This document shows positions 12,901 through 24,221 of a stretch of 64,000 nt of DNA, piece after piece. Made by a program: the position numbers and the translations under genes. The notes beneath the pieces are model-generated. The model was not told the DNA's origin and did not search any database. It saw only the letters and a list, made by a program, of their open reading frames with translations. This stretch comes from Gymnopus androsaceus JB14 (Eukaryota > Basidiomycota > Agaricomycetes > Agaricales > Omphalotaceae). Within the stretch, counting starts at the first letter, position 1; every line of letters begins with the position of its first letter. The stretch is taken from the NCBI GenBank assembly GCA_009733575.1, contig ML769621.1:41622-105621 (forward strand), read 5' to 3'.

Positions 12901-14317
12901 ATGAAAAGCGAGCCTTTACCTTGGTTCCCTCAATCTCTGCTAGCGGTGAACTTCTCCCATTCCAAGCTATCTACCACGGAGCTACACCTGCTTCATGCCC
13001 AGATCGTAAATCACCATTCTACACAGAAGCCGAACAACTAGGGTTCCGGCTTGAGCCTTCCAAAAGTGACACGTACTGGTCTACTATGGCAATGATGAAG
13101 TCTCTCGTGGACGACGTCATTGCTCCCTACTTCGAGTGTAAAAAGAACGAGCTGGGAATTGAAGATCCGGACAACCAATATTCAATCTGGAAGATTGACT
13201 GCTGGTCAGTTCATAAATCCAAGGAATTTCTCTCATGGATGAGAACGACTCACCCCAAAATTCTCGTCATCTTTGTACCCGGAAACTGCACCTGTATCTT
13301 TCAGCCCCTCGATGTTGGAATCCAGCGTGTCCTGAAGCAATCAATTAAACGTTCTGCGCACAGTGACATAGTGGAGGAGGTGACTGCGCAGCTCGCTAAC
13401 CCAGATGTGAAGGAGGTCCGTCTTGATGTCACAATCAAAACCCTCCGGAACCGTTCGCTTGGATGGCTAGTGAAGGCATACCACGATATTAATAATCCCG
13501 AATTAATTAAAAAGGTAAGAGATCTCGTACCCTGCAGAGCTAAACTCTAACAATATCTAGGCATTCCAATTGTGCCGCTCTGCAGACTACAACCTTTCCC
13601 ATGAGTCCCTGACAAAGTCGTCAACATTACGTGCATTGGCTACACTGAAAACAACTCACCCTTTGCTATACGAAAAGCTCGAATCCGATGATACAGCTCC
13701 CGATCCTGTTACCAAGCACCGCAAAAAGGCAAATGTACCTCCAAAAGTCTCTAGCTCAAAGGAGAAAGACAATCTACCTGTAGAAGGGACTGAAGAGGCG
13801 GCAGAACCCCCATTCACAGATACAGGATATTTTGATGATTCATGTGATGTACCTCTTGGGGCGGTCATCGAGCATGTTTTATCAGAGGGAAAGGACACAA
13901 TGTCTGGAGTGTTTGAACAAGAAGATGGCTGTCTTGTGCGACTTGCTGAGGCTGAAGACCCAGACGCGGAGGTTCCAGAAGTAACGGAAGTGGAAGAGAA
14001 GAAAGAGGAGCTTGGATGTGGTAGACGTGCCCGCACATTAACATCGAGACTTCATAGCAAAGACTGGGAGTGGACCAATGATGGGGATGTTTCCGATGAT
14101 GAAGGGAAGAAGAAGCGTAGGAAGAAAACAGCCAAACAGTGAACATTTGGTCATGGCATGACAGCGGGGAAGCGCGGTTACGTATGTAATTTTAGCGCCG
14201 TGGCATTACGCCAAATATGTAGTTCCCACTTGAATGTTATGTGTTACGATTCTCAAAAAAGTCAAGTTCCCGGGACCGGCGTTACGGTTACGGGAACTAC
14301 TGGTCGTAATTATACAG
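9904..14317 (+). mobile_element. Nested 4.4-kb pogo/Tc1-like transposon carrying a protease-transposase gene
   Basis: Perfect 26-bp terminal inverted repeats begin CTGTATAATTACGACCAGTA at 9904 and end at 14317. TA flanks both sides (9902-9903 and 14318-14319), the duplication expected of Tc1/mariner/pogo elements. Subterminal GGGAACT and GTTACG words recur at both ends. Deleting the element with one TA restores the interrupted DUF6589 frame exactly, which fixes the boundaries. The single gene inside is open and spliceable, so the copy may be recent and possibly active. Confidence 0.92.
10098..14142 (+). CDS. Ulp1/C48-type cysteine protease fused to DDE transposase
   Basis: Five exons (10098-11297, 11353-11946, 11996-12418, 12468-13514, 13561-14142) join in one frame to 1281 aa; introns are 46-55 nt with GT...AG ends. 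Residues about 290-370 hold a Ulp1-like site: LDHW (H294), YADS (D311), Q351 and SCGPC (C357), with usual spacings. Next come four copies of a DDPQPSPTPA-type 10-mer (about 462-505) and a charged coiled coil (about 530-593). The transposase follows: helix-turn-helix-like region from about 650, then VNTDQTQ (D856), KIDCWSVHKS (D983) and QPLDVGIQ (D1021). The tail is acidic, then Lys/Arg-rich. An in-frame ATG at 9993 exists, but 10098 lies outside subterminal repeats and is preferred. Inference: the protease may process SUMO-like conjugates or the fusion itself. Separate mRNAs are the main alternative. Confidence 0.85.
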
Positions 14318-16297
14318 TATATTTGCTTGGTCTACCGGGACATCTATCCGGACACTGCACGTTCTTGATGCTGCTGGTCTTTCTGTCTTGCACCCTACAA
14401 TCATGAAGACCATTGATGTTGTTGCTGAGCAGTCTGTCAATCTTTCCCGTGCACTTTCCTTTAACCCACATGTCTTCACGTATGATAACATGGACTTCTC
14501 TGGCTCCATACACATTGAACAGAGCAAGGAAGCAATGAGCAAGGTTAGATCAGGCTGCTTTTGCCTTCTCTACCATGCCCATGGGGTAAAGGATCGTAAT
14601 CATATGCTTCTTGAGCCAATAATAAGTAATTCCAATGCAACTCTCAGACATTCATCCTACTCACATCCAACTATCATCCTACCACTACCAGTCACAAATC
14701 AATGTGATCCACATCTTGACTCAACAACATAAACTATTCCAACACCTTCATTCCCACCCAGAAATCCAGCACAAACCACGTTGCCAACTACCATCAAATA
14801 CCAAGACGCAGTTCCATGCTCTTCGTGTGACTACCACAGAAGAGAAAACTGTTCAGGGTAATCTTGACAACCATGACAACTTTTATATTCGCCAGATGCA
14901 CCGAGACCCTATGGATCCAGAATTATCCAAGTGGGCAGTTCCGTCATATAATGACCAACTCACCAACGCACATATTTGTGGTTGCATTATTGCTTGTCAA
15001 GGCAACATCACACTATGGCAGTCATGATATTCCTGGGAGTCTTGCTTATTTCTTTGCACTTTTGGATAAGAAATGGTTGGCTGGCAAAAAACCAGATTAT
15101 CATGCACTCTCCACTGCACTGCTACAGATCCTCGAAGGAGCACTTCTTGCTGCATGGAAAAAAGAGTGCGGTCACCCTTCTTTGGACATATTTGCTGCAT
15201 TGAATCCTCAGCCCACCAAGTTGAAGGAGATTGCAGTTCAGATTATTCACAAATACTGCACGCCAATGTTGAAACAATGTAAAGAGGGCTCCATTCATCC
15301 ATTTGTCCCAGCAAAAAAAGCCGATACGTTGAATCCCTCTACCAGCTCATCATCATCAACCTCCATGCCTCAGTCCAAGAAAAAGTCCAAGTCAAAATCA
15401 AAATCCACCTTGGAGTCTGAACCATCTGAACCTGATGATGTCTGTCACTGCAACTTTTGCTTGCTACTCTGTGATCTTCTGGTGGTTGCCGAAGTAACTG
15501 TTGCAATTCCTCGTGGTGATTTTGGTAGAATCGGGGACCTACTTCCTGACCTTGCAGCAATGTTTCGCAGTGTTGGATCTAACAAGTACGCTGTGGAAAT
15601 CGTAACTCTCCTGTACAACTTGAAGTATATTTGGTCTCCAGAATTTGCGTCTATGCTTCTTTTCTGTTGATATTTGCAATTACTGACTTTTGGTTCAGAG
15701 ATATTATGCGTGATAATCACCTTGTAAATCCTTTGGGCCTGCCAGATCACTTCATGGCTATTGACATGAATATAGAGCACCACATTGGCTATGTGAAGGT
15801 ATGTGACTCGGAGTTAAAACAAATTTTCACTCAGTTTCGCATTAAAGGCTCTATTTTCCACAAAAGGACTCTATGCTGACTGGGAGCACCTTGGGAGTGT
15901 CTCCGCGGGTGTAGTTCATATTCAGGCTTGTAAGAAGAAAGTTGGCAAGATGATGGACACCTCATATCAAAAGGAAGGCCACACCAATGTTGATACTGAC
16001 AGTGTTGCATGGGAAGTTGCAAGATCCATTGAACAGCATGGATTACTCAATTACAATGTAGAGTGGCAAACAAGCAAAGGCAGGAACTGTGGGGGAATGA
16101 CATTCCTGGGATGGACAGCAAGATGCCTGAGGATGAAGATGAACTGCCTCCAATGCAATGGGGAATGGGAGAGGAGCAAGAATGAATTCGAGTATTTTCT
16201 TATGTTTGTAAACCTCACATGAATATCCGTTCCAAATTGCAGGCTGAACGGACAGAACACTTTTATTACTGTAATACTTGCATAGAAAGTAGTCTAT

Positions 16298-18510
16298 CTA
16301 TTTACGTGGACATTTAGCACTAGGTTTATTATTACGAAATTTTACCGGAAATTCAGAATCAAACCGTTTGATCACCGTGAACACTTTCGACACCCATAAT
16401 TCTGCAAAATCACCACCTACACGTTCATGGATGATTGGTAGAATGTCAAGCGGAGATGTCAGGTTGATTGGATGCACCTTGCAGATGGCCAAGATGCTGT
16501 CATCTCTAAGGATGAGGTATTCGGGCCAAAAATCCCGCAAGGGGTCTTCAAGATGTTCCCGGTGGTGCCATCGCAGCAATCGCTCCACTAAGGCCTTCTG
16601 ATGTTTGGGTTTACATTTCTTGTGAGCGTGCGGGTTCATTTCATCATACTCATCATCCTTCTCTTCCTCTTCTGTGTCCTCCCCACACTCGGAATCACTA
16701 TCGTTCACCTTCCGCTTGAGATCCTGCAGTGTACTTCCATCCCAAATCTGTCCCGGAAGATGCGCCTGAAGGGAAAATGGCTCTGGGATATCTGCATGAG
16801 CACTTCCATTGCAGCAGTAAGCATCGTAATCGAGACCTATAAATTACTTGAGAAAACAAATAAATGCATGATATGTATAAACTCACAAGTAGATGAATTA
16901 TTGTTGAAATAACTTGCTCGATATTGTCGTAAGCAGGGAGTGAGTACACTTTCGATGCCAGAACGAGAAAGGCATTCACGCTTCTTTGAACCTTGCTTCA
17001 AAATCATATGCAGGCGGTCTGGATCATTGGAAGATAGAAGCTCCTCTTCATCAAACTCTTCAAGTTTGACATCATTCACCCATGGCTCATACAAGATGAG
17101 ATGTAGACCACCCTTTCCATTGCGATCTCCTTGACCCTTTCATTGCTTGTCCTCACTTGGTTCAACAATACCAACGTTGGCAGTTATCCGAACATCTGGA
17201 TGGTCAATACCCTATGTCCTAGGTTAATTCAATGTATATAGCAGCCATACAGCAACATACCGTTGATTCCCCAGAAGTTGCACAAAGTATGCGGCAAGAA
17301 CCATCTTCCTTTGTGAACTCCGAGTGCGTTATCTCCAGATATGTAGGCGACATCATGCTATATTAGTGACAAGCAAAGTTGGTTCCCCGAAATTGCGGAG
17401 CGGTGTTCTGATTAAGGAATTTAGCAATGTTACGAGCAAGAGTAGAATTCTTGAAGAAAATAAGAGTCCGAGGTTGGTCTTGTGAAGTGCTGGTTGGCAG
17501 GAGGGGTTTCAAGAAGCAACAATAATTCTCCATGTTTGCAAAGCTGCCTTTCACGCAGTGTCGAGCATAAACAATATCAGGGTGATTGATGCAGAGTTTC
17601 AAGAGTGAATAATCTAGTCCTAACAATGAATCTTCAATAGTCTTTTGAACATGTGGAGGACAGGTAGCTGTGAATGCATGATATCGAACACTAGGAGGTA
17701 ATCGCATCTTGAATTCTAACAGGCGTCCCCAGCAAGGCCGGAATGGTGCAATACCAAATCGTTCCATACCAGTGTAATGGATAAAATGAGCTTCATCAAC
17801 ATTTACATGTGCGATGCGCTGACAAAAGGGGTACTCATGAATAAGAAAGGCCATCTGACTATAGTGTCCAGAGTTCAACTTGAAGAGTTGTTCAGCGGTA
17901 ATGATAAGATGTCGGGCAGTACCAATCTGTGATGCATTCTTCTGGCTGTTATGGACATTCTCCTGTAATGGTGTCGGTTTACGGTTGGAATAGCAGCAAA
18001 AAAAGCTTACTCTCCACCAATCCTTTATCTTTGGGGTGTCATGCTTAATTGAAACAGTTCAAATCTGATATTTCTTGAGAAAGGCTTCTTCCTGCAAGTT
18101 GTTAGCACCTCATATTGGAAATAGATAGTGCAGAAACACACCTGAGTAACCTGAAACCTATTCAAAGGTGAAATCGTGATGAAAACCCTTTTCAAATTAG
18201 ATTTCTCCAGCAACATCAACAATGCCATCACATGTGTCTTCCCAAACCCTGTTGCTGCAATAACCAATGAATTCCGTTGAATTGAGGCAAGTGCACCCTT
18301 CAGTTGATTGTCCTTCTGGACTTCTTTGCCCTTGGTAGAGTAGTACACAAGAATGCAAAGCCTGAATGCAACAATCTGGTCCGTTTCATTGCAAGAAAGG
18401 ATATAACCTAGAGGAGCCCTGGCTCCAGCCTTCGACTGCTGTAATACCAAGAATTTTGTTTGAAGTGTGTCGAGAGAGTTGTCCCTGACGAGATCAAGCT
18501 CTTTGGAGTG
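16298..18510 (-). pseudogene. RecQ-like SF2 DNA helicase of the large transposon, two in-frame stops
   Basis: Minus-strand exons read, in order, a Walker A (IAATGFGKT, about 18260-18240), a DEAH box (NVDEAHFIH, about 17790), motif III-like AFTAT, then SCRILCATSGEST joined across a 46-nt intron to GIDHPDVRI (motifs V-VI). A C-terminal exon down to 16298 carries the LLRWHHREHLEDPLRDFWP-type segment typical of agaricomycete RecQ-like proteins. Introns at about 18142, 17950, 17280 and 16880 keep frame. Stops: TGA at 18059-18061 and TAA at 17363-17365, both explicable by a C-to-T change. The start is uncertain, near 18.5 kb just inside the right inverted repeat. Presumed role: unwinding during transposition. 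Confidence 0.78.
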
Positions 18511-18563
18511 TCAAAGGGTATATTGAGCCCATCAGTGCGTCGACATGTCGAGGACGTGAACAA

Positions 18564-18830
18564 AGAAGTAAACGGAGTTTATTATCAGTAGCTGGACCGA
18601 TCGACCCGAGCGTATCTAGTGGGCCAATCCTAATTTAGCTAATCTATAAAAATATATCGGGAAATAAAAAGTCTGTGCCAAAATTTGCCTCTGCTTTTCA
18701 GGCCCCTCTAGCAAGGATTCTTGTGTAACAAAAATCTCCTAGAGGGGTCGGATTCAGGCCTACGATATGGCATTTCACTGAGGTAACAGTCTGTAAGTAA
18801 AAATCTGGTTACTTTTTCGCAGCCCAAGTA
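18564..18830 (-). repeat. Right terminal inverted repeat of the large transposon
   Basis: Reverse complement matches the left arm over about 200 bp with few differences, plus the terminal GCGAAAAAGTAACC block. The outer and inner blocks are only about 35 bp apart here, against about 270 bp on the left. Confidence 0.8.
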
Positions 18831-18833
18831 TTC

Positions 18834-20865
18834 AATTTCCAAGTTCTCAGGCTTACTCTCACATCAAAAGGTACTCCTTACGCTGTGAACTTACTCAATT
18901 TTTGTGAAAGTACTGTAAAGCTTGTATTCTACTGCCATATAAGTATCAATGGATCTCACTTTTTAATTAGGCTTGCAACCTATCTTTCACTGTTATTTGA
19001 GTGTTATTGAAGGTTAGGATTTTCGGCAAATTTTTGGTGTCTCGGCATGGGTGCTAAGTACGTGGTCCAAGGTCTCTGGCATCTATCTGCATTCGCACTG
19101 TGACTCAAAAACAGCTCAAAATTATTCCATGGGCACACATTTAGGAAATGCACTCGAACTCCAATGAAATTAATATGGTAAGTTTGTACAGCGCGATGCG
19201 CGACACTTGCGCAACACGCCGACACGCAATTGAACTCTTGTACTAATTTTGTACTAATGAAGTGACCAGATATCCCTCATTCCGGAGATTACCTCTGAAA
19301 ATGGACTTTTATCTGATTTTAGAGTAGGAATTAATTGTAAAAATGCCCCCATAGAGTAGACAGACAGAGTAGGACGTACGGTAAATGGAGTACGCTCCAT
19401 CAAAGTAACAGGCAGAATATTCCGTGAAATCTACCGTCATACGCATCTCTCGACATTTTGGTTCTTTCAATCTCTGTGGCTCAGCTTATCTTTGTCCAAC
19501 GCTCTCAAGTTTCAACCTACTTGCAATTACTCAGTGCTCTCAAAAACTTTGGATCTGCTTTGGATTATCCGAGTCCAACAAAGTCCCTCAGTGCTCAGAA
19601 TTGCTTGATGTAACTGTGTTCTAAACACCATGTCTGTTCATTGGTTTTACATGGAAATTGTTGCGCGCTACTGTCTTTTTGTCCACGCAGCATGGCTGTT
19701 GTACTTTCCTACAATTCACCCATTTTTATAAACCCCAGTATCAGGATATGAAATTCTCGCTATGCCCAGGCAATTCCGAGGCCGATATTAATGCAAATGC
19801 ATCTGATTCCAAGAAAGCCGCATTTTTCTTTTGTTCTTGGAAACAGAAATTATAACTACTGTATGATGTATGCCAGCTTGTCAAGTCAATCATTCTTCTT
19901 CCTCTTCATTTGCTCTTTATCAGTTGTTTCTGTGTTTGGATACACACTTCACCTCCTTCGACTGCTGGAGACGCCACTCAAATGCAGGAAGAAGATAGGA
20001 GTCCAGATGTATACAAATCCTTAGCGCCGCTAATGCAGCAATCCCCGACAGGCCTGAGCCCTCAAATCGCGCAAAGAAAAACATCAGTATACAGCAGTAT
20101 ATTGATAATAGAGTGTATTAGCCATGTCTTGTAAAGTAGTCTTATTTGATGGAAAACCAAGACAGATAAAATGGATTACTGTGCATCTGAAGGGGGTTTG
20201 TCTCCAAAGAGCTACCAAAAATGCATGCAAAGTGAGCAGTTGTACAATGGAGACTGCATGCCATCTCTTCTACCCAAGTAGCATCTTTCAAGTACTCCGG
20301 GAGTTCGCCTCAATACATATGGTTGTTGAGCACCAATTTAGGGAGACTGTCCTTGGAAAGAGCAGTTTAATAGGAGGCACACAGGCATAAAGCAACATCA
20401 CCACATTCTTCATCTGTGGCAACAATTTCTTTGGGCTCTAACAGTGCTAGACCATCCAATGAATGATGGATGTAAGTGAAACATGTGCACAGGGTATACA
20501 CATGTATTCATTAGTCACATGGAGGTTTTCTAAGTAGTGCAAGGTATCAAGTGGATAAAGCGAACCTGTTCTTCTGCACCACATGAAGCACAAATGGACA
20601 AAGGGACATACTGTATGACCTCTTGGTAAGTGTGCAGGCAGTCCATAATCATGGTTTGTGGTATTAATGATTTGAGGCCAAGTTTATGACAGTATTTTTC
20701 TTCAGAAAAAGAGGCCGGATGAGTGTGTATCCTACTTTATGTACACAGTGGTTTGTGCAGCTAAAACCTACTTAAATGCAGTTAAAGCCTTGTACTTTAT
20801 ATGCTTACTTTGGGTCAACTATGAGTTGTTGACATACTTAGAATTACACTTGGGTGTACTGGCAG
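18834..20865. other. Gene-poor stretch, nothing recognised
   Basis: AT-rich DNA with only short ORFs in all frames, no domain and no splice-supported model. No terminal repeats identified. Confidence 0.5.
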
Positions 20866-21246
20866 GTGTGTGGCTCGGGTGACCCGTCGGGTTATGGTAA
20901 TCACATTGCGGAGCTCAGCTCTAGCAAAATTTTGAGCCAAGGATGATGCAATTTGGTTAAGAATTGACTGAGTTATAGACAAAACCAGTTTTGTGCATTT
21001 GTGACAGCCCCCTGGTCACAGGTAGACCCGGGTTGATGTCTGAGCCCTTTCCGGGTCCAGAAGTCGGGTTTTTGTGTGAACTTAGCTCTAGAACATTTAG
21101 TTCTTTATGTAATCTCACCAAACTTGTTTTGCTCATAACTCAGTCAGTTCTCAACTGATTTACATCATCCTGAGCTCAGAATTTTCCGAAAATTGAGCTC
21201 TACATCATGATTACCAAAAGACCCGGCTAAAACCCGAGCCACACAC
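20866..21246. mobile_element. 381-bp palindromic MITE
   Basis: Perfect 15-bp ends GTGTGTGGCTCGGGT and ACCCGAGCCACACAC. Inner parts also pair (TGGTAATCA near both ends; GAATTGACTGAGTTAT against ATAACTCAGTCAGTTC), so most of it can fold back. No clear target duplication. A TAA microsatellite abuts the right end. Confidence 0.75.
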
Positions 21247-21247
21247 T

Positions 21248-21279
<32 letters not shown>
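21247..21279. repeat. (TAA)n microsatellite
   Basis: About ten TAA units directly after the MITE end. Confidence 0.9.
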
Positions 21280-21281
<2 letters not shown>

Positions 21282-21308
21282 GTACTGCTGATACCCGGTG
21301 AGTACCGG

Positions 21309-21823
21309 CAAGGGGGTTCAAAGAATTTAGTGCCCGACCAGGCCTAGGTTAGTTAGTCCAGCCCCCCAGCCCAAAAAAAATAAATTTTGACACCCTAAAG
21401 ATTGACCTATTTTGACCACTTTTGGCAGGCTAGAAACTTAGAAAATGTATATATCTTACACTACCTGTAAATAAATAGCATCCATTGTATAAATTACAGC
21501 CTTCCTACGCCTCCTGGCTCTCATGTACTTACTTACTTGCTTTGGCTGGTCAAAGCAGGACATATGAGGAGTATCACTGTATTAGTGTTTCAGAAGGAAA
21601 AATGGGATTTGTTATGGCTTATGGATGCTAAAAAAAGCTCAAATTGAAGGTACAGAGTCAGAAGGTGTCTTCTGACTCTGTAGAGAGCAATTTATGATGA
21701 AATCTTATCTTGATATACCATACATGGGCATGGGAATGCTTACATAGTTAGTTATTCCGCCAGTGAAGCTCAAGAGAGAAAAAATGATGTCTGGTCATTT
21801 TTTAAAAATTTTACACCCCCTTG
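21309..21823 (+). mobile_element. hAT-like non-autonomous element, copy A (515 bp)
   Basis: Starts CAAGGGGGTTCAAAGAATTT and ends CCCCCTTG, flanked by AGTACCGG / AGTACCAG (8 bp, one mismatch). A second copy, split by an LTR element, lies at 37376-40468 and has its own 8-bp duplication, confirming the ends. No coding capacity seen. Confidence 0.82.
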
Positions 21824-22664
21824 AGTACCAGTGAATCTTATTAGATTTTTTAAAAGATCAACTGATACTCATTAATGACTGACTGATTTCAGTGATGCCA
21901 CATGTGCTTATTACTTAGACAATTGACCACCCTATTGCAAGGTCCCACAAGGGAGCAGCCAGGAGCCATTTCAATTGATAGTCATTGAAGTGGAAAACGG
22001 GGCCGTACATAGCCGGTCCAAACAGGCCTCAAATGAGTGAGCTCAACCCATAAAGAAGGAAGGACACTGCATAATAACACTGCATAAGTAGTATCAGAAG
22101 TACCTTAGTAAAACTCAGAAGTACTCAGAAGTACCTCAAGACAGATTCAAATGTACACACCAAGTACACAAGAGGAGCAATGATTACAATCACGTGTACA
22201 CATGAAGTACAAAATATGTGCTAAAAGTAGGTCCATTAAGCAGAAACAGCCATTTTTGACCAAGATGTACACTAAATGATGAAAAATGCTTTCATACAAG
22301 TTGTTTTTTGTTAATCTCAGCTTCTTTTCTTCCTAAATGTTTTTGTTCATTGCCAGTACCTAGAAGTGGCAGTCTGAGAGCTGAATGTGAATTATAGTGT
22401 GCAAAAGCTTCAGTGATGGCATTGAGGAGAGAATATGGGTGACCCTGGCCTTCTAAGGTTGCAAAAATGAGGTCACACACATTGTAAAGGGGTGTTCATT
22501 GATTGTATGGTAATTTTCACTGAAATACAGTTGGATAAGCACTGGTGATGCCAAACTATACAATGAGCTGAATTGTTGTTGCTCAAAAATGTGAAGAGGT
22601 CAACTGATTCAATATAGCCTTTGCCACAAAGGGATTTGACATGATAAAGTACAGCTCCTTGATT

Positions 22665-23805
22665 CATCAGCAAAAATGGTCTGTGCCTTCAATGATGTGA
22701 GGATACCTAAGGACTACCTAGGTCTCCTAGGACACCCAGAACACCCAGGACACCTAGGTCTCCCAGGCTTTCATAAGTCCACCCCCTTATTCCTGGGCTT
22801 CTTGAAGGAGTCCTGAGGAAGCCTTAGGAAGCCTGAGGAAGCCTGAGGAAGCCTTAGGAAGCCTGAGGAAGCCTGAGGAAGCCTGAGGAAGCCTTAGGAA
22901 GCCCGAGGAAGCCTGAGGAAGCCTGAGGAAGCCTGAGGAAGCCTTAGGAAGCCCGAGGAAGCCTGAGGAAGCCTGAGGAAGCCTGAGGAAGCCTTAGGAA
23001 GCCTGAGGAAGCCTTAGAAAGCCTGAGGAAGCCTTAGGAAGCCTGACAAAGCCTGAGGAAGCCTGGGAAGCCTGAGACAACTTGAGGTAAACTAGGGATA
23101 CTTCTGCTGAGTAATACAACCCAAAAAATAATTCTCATACTTTATTATTCAGCTGTATTTTTTTGCTCAATTTCCACATTTATATTACTTAAACCTTATT
23201 ATCTTATTAAACTCATGGATTTTTGACTTATTTCAAAGTGAACTTATTTTTTTTGAGAATCATTAATGTTTTACTGGCCTTAGCTTATGACTCGGAACAC
23301 CTCACTTGAGTATTTTTAACTCAAGTTCAAGTAGACTAACATATTTATCAAGTTAACTGTTACTTCATGATGAATCTGATTTGACCCCATCAACAGACTT
23401 TTAATTGTACACAGTCTACAAGTGCCCACGCAGTTTGGCGCTTATTTGGGCGCTTATTTTACGCAATTATATGTAGATAAATTCCAATAATTGGAGTGTC
23501 TACTGTTCTTTGAATGATATTTATACACATTATAATTCAATGGACTAGTTTATTGAAGTTATTTAGCTTGTAGTCCTAGTTCTAGATAAATCTCAGGCTG
23601 TCCCAGGCTTCTCCAGGCTGCCCCAGGTTCAGGTTGTACTCAGGTTGTGCTCAGGTTGTGCTCATGCTGCAAGGAGGCTCCCTCTGGTGATATCAGGATC
23701 TGGGCATATTCCTAGGTGGCCTAAGTCACCCAGGTTGCCCAGGTTGCCCAGGTCATATTAGTCCAACCTATAGGCTATCCCAGGCCCAGACCATTTTTGC
23801 TGATG
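22665..23805. mobile_element. CATCAG-family TIR element with 10-bp satellite (1141 bp)
   Basis: Ends CATCAGCAAAAATGGTCTG and its complement CAGACCATTTTTGCTGATG; flanked by TT on each side (22663-22664, 23806-23807). Contains the tandem array at 22811-23076. An internal block near 23400-23480 resembles one inside the element at 62922-63748. Excision restores an open frame on the minus strand. Confidence 0.85.
22811..23076. repeat. 10-bp tandem satellite, unit GCCTGAGGAA
   Basis: About 26 head-to-tail units with T/G, C/T variants (GCCTTAGGAA, GCCCGAGGAA). Higher-order order of variants is visible: a block of about five units recurs between 22851 and 22990. Lies wholly inside the TIR element. 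Confidence 0.95.
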
Positions 23806-24221
23806 TTAGAGATTACTTTGGCAGGGAGCAACAAAAGCATTAGTTGTAAATCAGCTGGGTTACATGCACTGAATGCTTGCTTTAATGTAGAGACAAAATT
23901 GGTTTTGACATATGGAAGGGCCAAACATTCACTGCAAACTTCAACATGTGGAAAACACTTTATAACAGCACAATAAATGACTGGGCTCAAGGTTGTGAAG
24001 TAGCGCAAGCACATAGCTTGATAAGTCCCAGGTGTGTTTTCCACAGGAATCTCAATGGCTCTAAACATCTCTAGAACAGACTCAACCAGGAGCAATTTGT
24101 TGGGTTGTCCTGGGACAACACATTGCAAATCAGTCATTTTCAGAGATTGTAATTGGGAGTGACACAAATCTTTGTACTTGGGCAAAGCCCATGTAGGTGA
24201 TGATGAGAGATAAGATATATA

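Larger units (their letters stand above)
8765..16222 (+). pseudogene. DUF6589 protein of the large transposon, stop-ridden and split by an insertion
   Basis: N-terminal ORF 8765-9463 continues in the same frame to about 9777 through three TGA codons (9461, 9560, 9668). An intron of about 50 nt (GTGAGT...TATAG) follows, then an exon that runs into the nested element at 9902. It resumes at 14318; joining across one TA gives LLGIFAWSTGTS, the motif expected in DUF6589. Later blocks at about 14.86-15.66 kb (WPG-like SLAYFF and YAVEIVTLLYNLKYIW) and 15.7-16.2 kb (NPLGLPDHFMAIDMNIEHH) are typical of the family. Known: DUF6589 genes are abundant in agaricomycetes and lie in repeats; a transposase role is suspected, not proven to my knowledge. 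Convergent with the helicase gene ending at 16298. Confidence 0.8.
8208..18830. mobile_element. 10.6-kb DUF6589/helicase DNA transposon (possibly Academ-like), with nested element
   Basis: Ends are inverted repeats starting TACTTGG at 8208 and closing CCAAGTA at 18830, then a shared GCGAAAAAGTAACC block, then a strongly conserved inner inverted block (8511-8712 against 18564-18763). Flanks show TTC at 8205-8207 and again at 18831-18833, a 3-bp target duplication. Two convergent genes start just inside the ends: DUF6589 (plus) and a RecQ-like SF2 helicase (minus). Removing the nested 4.4-kb element leaves about 6.2 kb. Known: Academ-superfamily elements make short (about 3-4 bp) duplications and one lineage (AcademH) carries a helicase; the assignment here is inference. 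Both genes carry stops, so this copy is probably immobile. Confidence 0.82.

Noticed and set aside
8765..16222. KDZ-type (Kyakuja/Dileera/Zisupton) transposase
   Set aside because: The CxC and KDZ core motifs are absent; the block order matches DUF6589 instead.
22811..23076. CRISPR-like array
   Set aside because: Units are contiguous 10-mers without spacers, inside a eukaryotic TIR element.
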